Below, in pieces: positions 9,501 to 15,926 of a DNA stretch of 64,000 bases. The notes under the pieces are model-generated. The model made no database searches and was not told the DNA's origin. It saw nothing but the letters and a program-made list of their open reading frames with translations. Every line of letters begins with the position of its first letter. Positions within the stretch are counted from its first letter, which is position 1. The translations under genes and the position numbers were made by a program. The stretch is from VXNE01 sp963668365 (GTDB taxonomy: Bacteria > Pseudomonadota > Gammaproteobacteria > Pseudomonadales > Azotimanducaceae), in contig OY764266.1 of the NCBI GenBank assembly GCA_963668365.1, forward strand, positions 4,030,001-4,094,000, written 5' to 3'.

Positions 9501-9740
9501 CCCTCGCAAGACAAAAGCCCTCAGCCGGGGAGCGCGAGGGGCGTCCCCTCGCAAGACAAAAGCCCTCAGCCGGGGAGCGCGAGGGGTGTCCCCTCGCAAG
9601 ACAAAAGCCCTCAGCCGGGGAGCGCGAGGGTGTCCCTCGCAGAAGACGGCAGCGCGAAGGAGAATCCCTCGCAAAACGACCGCAGCACAGCGCGAACTCC
9701 CTCGCTGAAACGCGCGCGCACGGAGGCGAACGGCCAGTGA
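6540..9740 (+). CDS. uvrA: Excinuclease ABC subunit A with repeat-encoded C-terminal extension
   Basis: UvrA is the damage-recognising ATPase of nucleotide excision repair. Two ABC modules are visible: Walker A GLSGSGKSSLAF near residue 35 and GVSGSGKSTLIN near residue 643. Zinc-binding CAVCGYS/CPDCDG and CEACRG/CDVCRG clusters and two LSGGEAQR signatures are also present. The normal UvrA end (HTGKFLKRSL) is reached near residue 941. The remaining about 125 residues come from tandem 45-bp repeats read in frame (SPQPGSARGVPSQDK repeated), then decayed repeat and ENPSQNDRS-like sequence. The stop overlaps the next gene (GTGA). The tail is probably a read-in of an inserted repeat array; whether it affects function is unknown. 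Confidence 0.95.
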   Translation: MNPSTIAVRGARTHNLKNIDLDIPRDRLVVITGLSGSGKSSLAFDTLYAEGQRRYVESLSAYARQFLSMMEKPDIDHIEGLSPAISIEQKSTSHNPRSTVGTITEIYDYLRLLFARVGEPRCPEHGTTLDAQTVSQMVDQVAELPQGRRVMLLAPVVTERKGEHQHILRELVANGFIRARIDGIVTDLDHPPPLDRNRKHTIEAVVDRLRVRGDMQQRLAESFETALELGDGVATISFDEDDDPAGDLVFSSRFACAVCGYSISELEPRIFSFNNPAGACPDCDGLGVEQFFDPELVVAEPGLGLAAGAIRGWDRRNVYYFHLLKSLAAHYGFDLETPFRRLRKRQRDAILYGSGDERINFGYINDRGDRIRRRHRFEGVIPNMERRYRETESSLVRESLGKYLRVRPCPTCDGARLREEARHVYVDGATVPEITSNSVEDALAYFTGLNLGGKRGAIADKIVKEIGARLRFLVDVGLNYLTLDRSAETLSGGEAQRIRLASQIGAGLVGVMYILDEPSIGLHQRDNARLLRTLTHLRDLGNTVLVVEHDEEAIRTADHIVDIGPGAGIHGGEIVAAGSLKRIQTTKASLTGQYLSGKKRIEVPRRRTPMDRQRTVRLVGATGNNLKQVTVNIPTGLFTCVTGVSGSGKSTLINQTLYPIAAQRLNGASGISARPHEEIEGLEHLDKVVDIDQSPIGRTPRSNPATYTGVFTPMRELFAQTHEARARGYRPGRFSFNVKGGRCEACRGDGVIKVEMHFLPDIYVPCDVCRGKRYNRETLEVRYKGRNIQEVLDMTVEEAREFFDPVPVLARKLQTLVDVGLSYIRLGQSATTLSGGEAQRVKLSRELGKRDTGKTLYILDEPTTGLHFEDIRQLLNVLHRLRDQGNTIIVIEHNLDVIKTADWIVDLGPEGGDGGGQIVAEGTPETVAKNPSSHTGKFLKRSLGRRRSPQPGSARGVPSQDKSPQPGSARGVPSQDKSPQPGSARGVPSQDKSPQPGSARGVPSQDKSPQPGSARGVPSQDKSPQPGSARVSLAEDGSAKENPSQNDRSTARTPSLKRARTEANGQ
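9381..9650 (+). repeat. Tandem array of a 45-bp palindromic repeat, array 1 (5 intact units plus a decayed sixth)
   Basis: Units begin at 9381, 9426, 9471, 9516, 9561 and 9606. Each contains CCCTCAGCCGGGGAGC followed by the inverted repeat GCGAGGGG-(C/T)GT-CCCCTCGC, then AAGACAAAAG. The first five differ only at one C/T position. The sixth has a shortened stem, and further decayed half-units follow to about 9710. Because 45 is a multiple of three, the array keeps the uvrA reading frame open. Confidence 0.95.
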
Positions 9741-10939
9741 TCCTGATCGTGGGCGGCGGCCATGCCGCTGGCCAGGCGGCAGCCAGTCTCCGCCAGGGCG
9801 GGTACGACGGGAAACTCCTCATCGTCTGCGACGAACCGCACATTCCCTATCAGAGGCCGCCGCTATCGAAGCAGTACCTCGCCGGAGAACAGGGACTGGA
9901 CCGCGTCTACCTGCGTCCCGAAGCCTTCTACCGGAGCAGGGGCATCGAACTGCGCAGCGGTACGCGTGCCGCGGGAATCGATGCGAACGCCAGGGTCCTC
10001 GCACTCGAGGACGAATCGACCATCGCCTACGACAGGCTGCTGCTGGCCACCGGCGCTCGAGCGCGCAGGCTCGACATCCCGGGCGCCGCGCTCCCCGGCA
10101 TCCACTACCTGCGCAACATCGCCGACGCCGACAGCATAAAGGCGGACATGGTTGCCGGGCGCCGCGCCACCATCGTGGGCGGCGGATACATCGGTCTCGA
10201 AGTCGCCGCCGTCGCCGTGCAGGCCGGACTGACCGTGACGGTCCTTGAAATGGAGGACCGCATACTCAAGCGGGTAGCCACGTCCGAGATGTCCGCCTTC
10301 TACCATGCGCTGCACACGGACGCCGGAGTAGACATCCGAACCGGCTCGTCCGCGTCCCGGTTCGCCGGCACGTCCCGGGTGGAAGAGGTCGTCTGCGCCG
10401 ATGGGACACGAATCCAATCCGACCTGGTTGTCGTCGGCATCGGCATCGAGCCGGACATCGAACTGGCGCAGTCGGCCGGACTCGCCTGCGAAAACGGCAT
10501 CCGGGTCGATGAGCACTGCGCCACATCCGTTCCCGACATCTACGCGGCCGGAGACTGCAGCAACCATCCGAACCCGATCCTCGGACGCCGACTGCGCCTC
10601 GAGTCCGTACCCAACGCGATGGAGCAATCCCGCATTGCGGCGACCAACATGGCCGGAAAGGACGAGGTCTATGCGAGCGTGCCCTGGTTCTGGTCGGACC
10701 AATACGACCTCAAGCTGCAGATGGTCGGATTCTCGACCGATGGCGATTCGCATGTCGTTCGCGGCGATCCGGCTGCCCGCCAGTTCATCATGTTCTACTT
10801 CAAGGAGGGTGTCCTTGCGGCGGCCGACGCAGTGAATTCGCCACGAGAGTTCCTGGCGTGCCGGCAGCTCGTTGGACACAGGGTGGACCCGGGGAAGCTC
10901 GCCGATCCCGAAATCAACCTCAGGCAATTGATTGGGTAG
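9737..10939 (+). CDS. FAD-dependent NAD(P)H:ferredoxin/rubredoxin reductase
   Basis: A 400-residue flavoprotein of the class that passes electrons from NAD(P)H to a ferredoxin or rubredoxin for oxygenases. It begins with the FAD dinucleotide fold (ILIVGGGHAAGQAAASLR), has IPYQRPPLSKQYL, an NAD-binding fold (ATIVGGGYIGLEVAA), and the second FAD motif DIYAAGDC. The C-terminal reductase domain (VPWFWSDQYDLKLQMVG) is typical of putidaredoxin/rhodocoxin reductases. The start GTG at 9737 overlaps the uvrA stop by 4 nt, so translation is probably coupled. No ferredoxin or P450 gene is adjacent, so its electron acceptor is unknown. 45-bp palindromic repeat arrays lie on both sides. Confidence 0.88.
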   Translation: MILIVGGGHAAGQAAASLRQGGYDGKLLIVCDEPHIPYQRPPLSKQYLAGEQGLDRVYLRPEAFYRSRGIELRSGTRAAGIDANARVLALEDESTIAYDRLLLATGARARRLDIPGAALPGIHYLRNIADADSIKADMVAGRRATIVGGGYIGLEVAAVAVQAGLTVTVLEMEDRILKRVATSEMSAFYHALHTDAGVDIRTGSSASRFAGTSRVEEVVCADGTRIQSDLVVVGIGIEPDIELAQSAGLACENGIRVDEHCATSVPDIYAAGDCSNHPNPILGRRLRLESVPNAMEQSRIAATNMAGKDEVYASVPWFWSDQYDLKLQMVGFSTDGDSHVVRGDPAARQFIMFYFKEGVLAAADAVNSPREFLACRQLVGHRVDPGKLADPEINLRQLIG

Positions 10940-10949
10940 TGCCCCGTCC

Positions 10950-11104
10950 GCTCCCCGGCCGAGGGCTGTTCTCATGCGAGGGGACGCCCCTCGCGCTCCC
11001 CGGCTGAGGACTGTTCTCATGCGAGGGGACGCCCCTCGCGCTCCCCGGCTGAGGACTGTTCTCATGCGAGGGGACGCCCCTCGCGCTCCCCGGCTGAGGG
11101 CTCT
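10950..11104 (-). repeat. Tandem array of the 45-bp palindromic repeat, array 2 (3 full units and a partial), inverted relative to array 1
   Basis: Units start at 10950, 10995 and 11040, with a partial unit at 11085. Read on the minus strand each has GCGAGGGGCGTCCCCTCGC, then ATGAGAACAG, then the CCTCAGCCGGGGAGC block seen in array 1. The block between hairpin and CCTCAGCC differs from array 1 (ATGAGAACAG instead of AAGACAAAAG). The two arrays therefore belong to one family but were amplified separately. The array starts 10 bp after the reductase stop and could also act as a transcription or RNA-processing barrier. Confidence 0.93.
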
Positions 11105-11277
11105 CATCATCGATGGAAGTTCCGTGGCAACGGGGCTATGGTTTAATTCCGATTGCACGCCGCATGGACGGCCTCCGGATGCGCCAGCGCGACCGGCTGC
11201 CGCCGCTCAAGGGACAACGACCATGGGGCGTTCGAGGGGGCACAGCCGCAAAAGCGAGAATCCTGAGGACATTCGGC

Positions 11278-11667
11278 ATGAGCGACGTACTGGACGACAC
11301 TCGATCAAAGACACTCGATCCAGACCTGAAGGATCTGATCGAGACCAATGACCGGTCGAAGAAGGGCTACATCTTCTGCATCGCGTGCGAGCACGTCATC
11401 GGCCACGTCAACGACCGCGTCGACATCATGGGCGCACACGAACACAGCATGACGAATCCCTACGGCGTCACGCACACGTTCGGCTGCTATTCCGAGGCTC
11501 CCGGAGTAGATTTGTTTGGCGAGCCGACGGCGGCGGACACCTGGTTTCCCGGTTTCAGTTGGCGCCTCGCCTGCTGCGAAGGATGCGGACAGCACATGGG
11601 CTGGATGTTCGAGCGCAACAACGAGTCGTTTTGCGGCCTGATCGTTTCCCAGATTCGGGCCGGGTAG
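11278..11667 (+). CDS. Cereblon-like CULT-domain protein
   Basis: A 129-residue protein consisting of one CULT domain, the fold that in eukaryotic cereblon binds thalidomide-type ligands and C-terminal cyclic imides. Zinc ligands are visible as C34/C37 (FCIACEHV) and C100/C103 (CCEGCGQH). The aromatic cage is W89 and W95 (TWFPGFSW) with W109 and F111 (GWMFER). These spacings match those I recall for the bacterial isoform from Magnetospirillum. The ATG at 11278, preceded by GAGG, is preferred to upstream in-frame starts that add Arg-rich sequence. No degradation partner is encoded nearby; the natural ligand of bacterial CULT proteins is uncertain. Confidence 0.85.
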   Translation: MSDVLDDTRSKTLDPDLKDLIETNDRSKKGYIFCIACEHVIGHVNDRVDIMGAHEHSMTNPYGVTHTFGCYSEAPGVDLFGEPTAADTWFPGFSWRLACCEGCGQHMGWMFERNNESFCGLIVSQIRAG

Positions 11668-11693
11668 TCGCGGGAATCGTGGATCAAGGAGCC

Positions 11694-12380
11694 ATGTTCG
11701 ACCCGGAGGCGTTCGATGTCATCACATTGGACTGCTACGGTACGCTGATCGACTGGCAAGGCGGGATCGTCGACTATCTCCAGCCCGTGCTGGAACGCCA
11801 CGACGCGCACGTCACCGATGACTTCATCCTCGAATTCTTCGCCGCCACCGAACCCGTCCTGCAGCGGGAAGGCGGCAAGTACGAGGACGTCCTGCGCGGC
11901 ATCCTGGATCGCTTCGGCACGCGCCTGGCTTTCGCGCCCGCCCCCGCCGAACGCGATGGCTTCCCGGCGAGCCTCGGCGAGTGGAAGCCGTTCGCCGATA
12001 CCGTCGATGCGCTGACCCGTCTCGGCGAGCGATATCAACTCGCCGTGATCTCCAATGTCGACGATGCTCTCTTTTCGCTGACGAGGTCGACACTCACCGT
12101 CGAGTTTGCCCACGTCATGACTGCGGAGCGGGCCGGCGCGTATAAACCCGACAACCGCATCTTCGAGGCCGCGCTGACGGCCATCGGCTGCGGTCGAGAC
12201 AGGATTCTGCACGTTGCCCAGAGCCTGTTTCACGACATCGCCCCCGCCAACGCGCTGGGACTCGCCACGGTCTGGATCGACCGAAACCAGGGGACGCGGG
12301 GCGCGGCCCGGGAGACCGAAGCGCAGCCGACCTGGACCTATCCAACGCTCGGCGAATTCGCCGACGCCGCCGTCGGCTGA
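11694..12380 (+). CDS. HAD-superfamily hydrolase, haloacid dehalogenase type II-like
   Basis: A 228-residue hydrolase. The nucleophile motif is VITLDCYGTL (D13). The cap follows, then motif II Ser in VISNVDD, the motif III Lys in GAYKPDNRIF, and LFHDIAPANALGLATVWIDR for the acidic motif. The DCYGTL and SLFHD patterns resemble type II 2-haloacid dehalogenases, but the physiological substrate cannot be read from the sequence. The ATG at 11694 follows AAGGAG with only 2 nt spacing, so an in-frame GTG at 11679 may be the true start. It lies 26 nt after the CULT gene and 8 nt before the PTPS gene, in one likely operon. Confidence 0.85.
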   Translation: MFDPEAFDVITLDCYGTLIDWQGGIVDYLQPVLERHDAHVTDDFILEFFAATEPVLQREGGKYEDVLRGILDRFGTRLAFAPAPAERDGFPASLGEWKPFADTVDALTRLGERYQLAVISNVDDALFSLTRSTLTVEFAHVMTAERAGAYKPDNRIFEAALTAIGCGRDRILHVAQSLFHDIAPANALGLATVWIDRNQGTRGAARETEAQPTWTYPTLGEFADAAVG

Positions 12381-12388
12381 CAGGCGCA

Positions 12389-12877
12389 ATGTCTCGCGAC
12401 ATCAGCATCGACATCGCCAAGGAGTACCTGCACTTCTCGGCAGCCCATTTCACCGTGTTTTCGGCAACCGAGCGGGAGAACCTCCACGGCCACAACTTCC
12501 AGGTCGAAGCGACCTTCCGCGGTCACGTCGGTGACGACGGCCTGTGCTTCGACTACAACGTGGTCAAGACCAGGCTCAAGACGCTTTGCGACGCACTGGA
12601 CGAGATCATGCTGTTGCCGGGCCGGTGTCCCCACCTCGACATCAGCGTGAACCAGAACCACACCGCCGTCGCCTTCCATGACGAACGGCTGTCATTCCTG
12701 CACCGCGACGTCAAGGTGCTGCCGCTGCGCAACGTCACCGTGGAGGAGCTTGCTCACTGGCTGATCGGAGAGTTGACCGGCGACCGCGAGATCGCCGCGC
12801 TACCGGTCACGGAGATCGAGTTGCGCGTCTCTTCCGGGGCCGGGCAATGGGCCCGCGCCACCTGGACATCGCCGTGA
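12389..12877 (+). CDS. 6-pyruvoyl-tetrahydropterin synthase family protein, PTPS-III-like
   Basis: A 162-residue T-fold pterin enzyme acting on dihydroneopterin triphosphate. Zinc ligands are H20 in FSAAHF and H33/H35 in LHGHN. The position of the catalytic cysteine of QueD and classical PTPS is not a cysteine; the sequence reads ERENLHGHN, giving the ExxHGH pattern (E30) described for PTPS-III. PTPS-III enzymes form 6-hydroxymethyl-dihydropterin directly and bypass FolB in folate synthesis. The C-terminal SSGAGQWAR is a usual family end. The stop overlaps the next SDR gene (GTGA), and folK lies 2.4 kb downstream on the other strand, both consistent with a pterin/folate role. Confidence 0.82.
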   Translation: MSRDISIDIAKEYLHFSAAHFTVFSATERENLHGHNFQVEATFRGHVGDDGLCFDYNVVKTRLKTLCDALDEIMLLPGRCPHLDISVNQNHTAVAFHDERLSFLHRDVKVLPLRNVTVEELAHWLIGELTGDREIAALPVTEIELRVSSGAGQWARATWTSP

Positions 12878-13569
12878 AGCTGCTCGTCATCACCGGCGCC
12901 TCCGCGGGCATCGGCGCCGCGACGGCCGCCGCCTTCCTCGCGGACGGATATGCCGTGGTCAACATGTCGCGGCGACCCTGTCCGGTAAGCGGCGTCGTCC
13001 ACGTTCCCTGCGATCTGTCGAATCCCGACTTCATGGACGCCGTGGCGGATGTGATCGGACCATTGGCGAGGGACGCGGAGCAAACCGCGCTGGTCCACAA
13101 CGCGTCGCGGCTGGAACACGACACGGCGACCACCACGCCAAGCGATGCATTGCGCCAGGTCATCGAACTCAACGTCGTCGCCGCCAATACGCTGAACCGG
13201 CACCTCATCCCGACCATGGCCGCAGGATCCAGCGTTCTCCTCGTCGGTTCTACGCTGTCAGAAAAGGCCGTGCCGGGCAGCTTTTCCTATGTCGTCTCGA
13301 AACATGCCCTCATCGGCATGATGCGGGCGCTCTGCCAGGATCTCGCGGGATCGGGCATCCACACCGCGTGCGTCTGTCCCGGATTCACCGACACGGAGAT
13401 GCTGCGCGAACACGTTCCGGCGGATGCGATGGCCGCCGTGGCCGAAATGTCCGCTTTCGATCGCCTCATCGAACCGGCCGAGATCGCCGAGACGCTGCTG
13501 TTCGCCGCAGCGCATCCAGTGGTGAACGGGGCGGTCATCCACGCCAACCTCGGTCAGCGCGAGCGCTAG
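12874..13569 (+). CDS. Short-chain dehydrogenase/reductase, possibly pterin reductase
   Basis: A 231-residue NAD(P)H-dependent SDR: nucleotide motif TGASAGIGAAT at the N-terminus and catalytic Ser plus YVVSK (VGSTLSEK then SYVVSKHAL). CPGFTDTEM comes after the active site. The usual NNAG motif is replaced by HNAS (LVHNASRLE), as also seen in FolM dihydromonapterin reductase. The GTG at 12874 overlaps the PTPS stop by 4 nt; an upstream ATG at 12847 is possible. Translational coupling to a PTPS-type enzyme suggests a dihydropterin substrate (sepiapterin, monapterin or dihydrofolate), but this is inference. The fold itself is certain. Confidence 0.88.
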   Translation: MKLLVITGASAGIGAATAAAFLADGYAVVNMSRRPCPVSGVVHVPCDLSNPDFMDAVADVIGPLARDAEQTALVHNASRLEHDTATTTPSDALRQVIELNVVAANTLNRHLIPTMAAGSSVLLVGSTLSEKAVPGSFSYVVSKHALIGMMRALCQDLAGSGIHTACVCPGFTDTEMLREHVPADAMAAVAEMSAFDRLIEPAEIAETLLFAAAHPVVNGAVIHANLGQRER

Positions 13570-13595
13570 TGGACTCCGCCGGAACAGACCGCGGC

Positions 13596-14375
13596 ATGCT
13601 CGAGGGCGCGACGGAATCGCGCAGGCCCGGGAAAATCGACCTGACGGAACGCCGCGAGCGGGTGTTCCTTGTGCTCGCGGGCTTTTTCCTCTGCGCGATG
13701 ACCCTGCTGAATGTCATCGGCATCACGCGTTTCATCGAACTCGGACCGATGACCCTGGCGGTGGGCGTCCTGCCCTACCCCCTCACCTTCCTCTGCACGG
13801 ACCTCATCAGCGAACTGTACGGGCGCAGGCGGGCGAACTTTCTCGTCGGCGTCGGTTTCGTTCTCAACTTTTTCATCCTGGGATGCCTGTGGCTGGGCAA
13901 TGCGATTCCCGCCGCGGATGTCGACAAGCAACCGCCCTGGCAGGTGCTGGAACTGGCGGAACAGGTCGCGCTCCCCAACGGCGATGTGCTCTCCGGCGGC
14001 GTCGAACTGTTCGGGCTGATTTTCGCCTGCACGTCGGGCGCCGTATTCGCCTCCATGATGGCCTACCTGGCCGCGCAATTCTGTGACGTGCAGGTGTTCC
14101 ACTTCCTGAAACGCCTCACCAGGGGAAAGCACCTGTGGGTGCGCAACAACTTCTCGACGCTGACCAGCCAGTTCGTCGACTCCGTCACGGTGATCTCGGT
14201 CACCTTCGGCGCTGCATTCCTCGCCGGGCAATACACGGTCAAGGCGATGCTGGTGCTGATCGGCAGCAACTACGTCTTCAAGGTCTCGGTAGCGCTGATC
14301 GATACGGTTCCTTTCTATGTCGGCACCCACTATCTCAAGCGTTACCTCGGGATAGACAACCTCTCGACCTACTGA
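13596..14375 (+). CDS. VUT-family (YhhQ-like) queuosine precursor transporter
   Basis: A 259-residue inner-membrane protein with about six hydrophobic segments. It has the family signature (TDLISELYGRRRANFLVGVG) after the second segment and TSQFVDSVTVISVTFGAAF in the second half. Members import preQ0/preQ1. The ATG at 13596 was chosen. A GTG at 13569 that overlaps the SDR stop (TAGTG) would add nine residues and imply coupling. The gene ends the CULT-HAD-PTPS-SDR run, so either queuosine precursor uptake is grouped with a pterin enzyme of the same superfamily as QueD, or the transported compound is another pterin/deazapurine. Confidence 0.85.
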   Translation: MLEGATESRRPGKIDLTERRERVFLVLAGFFLCAMTLLNVIGITRFIELGPMTLAVGVLPYPLTFLCTDLISELYGRRRANFLVGVGFVLNFFILGCLWLGNAIPAADVDKQPPWQVLELAEQVALPNGDVLSGGVELFGLIFACTSGAVFASMMAYLAAQFCDVQVFHFLKRLTRGKHLWVRNNFSTLTSQFVDSVTVISVTFGAAFLAGQYTVKAMLVLIGSNYVFKVSVALIDTVPFYVGTHYLKRYLGIDNLSTY

Positions 14376-14403
14376 CGGTCAGCCAAGAGCCGACGCCTGC
14401 CAG

Positions 14404-15273
14404 CTACCCGTCCGGCCGCTGGGCCAGGAGCATCGCCGCCATCGTCGCACGCACCGCCGCGAGGTGACGTTCAAGAGCGAATGCCGCGTATAGCGGATCG
14501 TCCTTCAGCAGCACACAGCGCTCGTCCTCTCCGCAATCGAATCGCGTCGGACGACCAAAAGTGTTTCCCGCGTCGCCGTACTCGCCGAACTCGCCCGGGT
14601 CTCCAAGCCTCCAGATTGCTTCCCAGGTCGCAGGCAGGCCGAGCATGGGCGCCCGCACCGCTGCCCGCGTATCTTCAGCCGTGCGATGCAGCACGTCCGC
14701 AAAGGTCTCGCCGCCGCCATCGAGCGGCATGCAGTAATCGCCGATAGCCTCCTCGACCGCGCGTTCATCGACGTCATAGGTGTTGAAGCGGTCGGCGAAA
14801 CTGAGTCGCCACCAACGCGTCGTGAAGACGGGCACAACATGGGCAGGGGACGTCATGTCCTGGATGAGATTGACGATGACGCCGAGATTGGCGTACTTGC
14901 GACTCAGGTCGTCCGCGGCGGCAAGCTTGGACACCGCCGCGTCAAAGTGCTCATGCAAGCGTGTCTGGATGAACCAAAGCAGCCGCTTCCGGTTTTCGTC
15001 CCTGCCATCGTAGTACGGCCATCGCGCCACCTTGCGCGAGAATCGCCACTCCGCCCTGGCGACATAGCGCACTTGCAGCGCCGTCAGGCGCGGGACATCG
15101 AGGTCCGACACGCAACGATTGAACTGCATTGCGGCGATGAACGTAAGCTGCTGGTGCGCGCGTCCCTCGTATGCGGACGCGCAACCGCAGGCAAGAATCA
15201 CCGCGAGGCAGCACATCCAACGCGCGGCGCCCGGATGGGTGCGGCCGGATTTTACGGGGTCAGGCTCATCCAT
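14404..15273 (-). CDS. Secreted or lipoprotein hydrolase-like protein, possibly zinc-dependent phospholipase C fold
   Basis: A 289-residue protein with an N-terminal export signal (CCLAVILACGCASAYEG), which could be cleaved or lipidated at CGC. The mature part is helical and contains an early histidine (EGRAHQQLTFIAA). A central motif, NLIQDMTSPAHVVPVF, resembles the D-x-x-x-P-x-H segment of zinc-dependent phospholipase C/S1-P1 nuclease folds. Late cysteines (FDCGEDERCVLL) suggest a disulfide in the periplasm. The assignment is tentative, because the full set of zinc ligands was not traced. Its ATG overlaps the end of folK by 8 nt on the same strand, so the two genes are cotranscribed. Confidence 0.65.
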   Translation of the reverse strand: MDEPDPVKSGRTHPGAARWMCCLAVILACGCASAYEGRAHQQLTFIAAMQFNRCVSDLDVPRLTALQVRYVARAEWRFSRKVARWPYYDGRDENRKRLLWFIQTRLHEHFDAAVSKLAAADDLSRKYANLGVIVNLIQDMTSPAHVVPVFTTRWWRLSFADRFNTYDVDERAVEEAIGDYCMPLDGGGETFADVLHRTAEDTRAAVRAPMLGLPATWEAIWRLGDPGEFGEYGDAGNTFGRPTRFDCGEDERCVLLKDDPLYAAFALERHLAAVRATMAAMLLAQRPDG

Positions 15274-15805
15274 CCTTTTCGCCGCCGCCTCGCGATGTGC
15301 TCGGATCCTCCCGCGAGATGCGGACCAATCGCTCGCCGGTCGCGAGGGACTCCGAGATCGTCGAAATGCTCCGATCCGTTCCCGGCCAGATCCAGTCGGG
15401 CGCCGCCTCGGCGGCCGGCACCATCACGAATCGTCGTGAGTTCGCCCTCGGGTGCGGGAGGGTCAGGCGGCCCGATTGGCGCTCCTCGTCGCCAAACAAC
15501 AGGAGGTCGAGATCGAGTTCTCGCGGCGCGTTACGGATCGGCACTGCATCACGCCCGTAGCGACGTTCCATGGCCTTGAGGTCTTTGAGCAACGCTTCGG
15601 AATCGGTCGAATCTACCACAAGCAGGGCGACCGCGTTGACGAAGTCGCCCGATCCCGGCGGACAATCGACCGGGCTCGTTCGCCACAGGGAGGATGCGCG
15701 AAAGCCCGGGCCGGACAACGCCTCGAGCTCCGCGAGCGCCCTCTTCACCATATCGACGCTCGCGCCCATATTGGAGCCGAGGCCTACAAGAACCCGCGTA
15801 GCCAC
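15266..15805 (-). CDS. folK: 2-amino-4-hydroxy-6-hydroxymethyldihydropteridine diphosphokinase
   Basis: FolK pyrophosphorylates 6-hydroxymethyl-dihydropterin in folate biosynthesis. The 179-residue product has the N-terminal VGLGSNMG, FRASSLWRTSPV, the signature RNAPRELDLDLLLFG (metal-binding DLDLL), and the family PHPRANSRRFVMVPAAE region. A Ser/Arg/Gly-rich tail (SREDPSTSRGGGEKDG) extends past the normal end and overlaps the next gene. In most relatives folB is adjacent, but it is not here. A PTPS-III-like gene at 12389 could supply the substrate instead. Confidence 0.95.
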   Translation of the reverse strand: MATRVLVGLGSNMGASVDMVKRALAELEALSGPGFRASSLWRTSPVDCPPGSGDFVNAVALLVVDSTDSEALLKDLKAMERRYGRDAVPIRNAPRELDLDLLLFGDEERQSGRLTLPHPRANSRRFVMVPAAEAAPDWIWPGTDRSISTISESLATGERLVRISREDPSTSRGGGEKDG

Positions 15806-15926
15806 GAAGTGTGTCCAATCGACCCGGTTTGTCGCGAATCAAAGCGGGCGGACCGATAGAAGTCAAACCCCGAGCACCGATGGGAAGTCGCCAAAGCGCG
15901 CCAGAGACCCGGGACCCGCGCTTTGG

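Noticed and set aside
7353..9674. 773-codon open frame on the minus strand opposite uvrA
   Set aside because: It is antisense to a gene with full UvrA motifs. The translation is rich in Arg, Ala, Val and Asp without recognisable domains, as expected for shadow frames in GC-rich DNA.
9381..11104. CRISPR array interpretation of the 45-bp repeats
   Set aside because: The whole 45-bp unit repeats, including the parts that would be spacers, so there are no unique spacers; no cas genes are nearby. The hairpin structure fits a REP-like tandem repeat.
12389..12877. queD assignment for the PTPS protein
   Set aside because: The catalytic cysteine of QueD is missing; the ExxHGH pattern points to PTPS-III.
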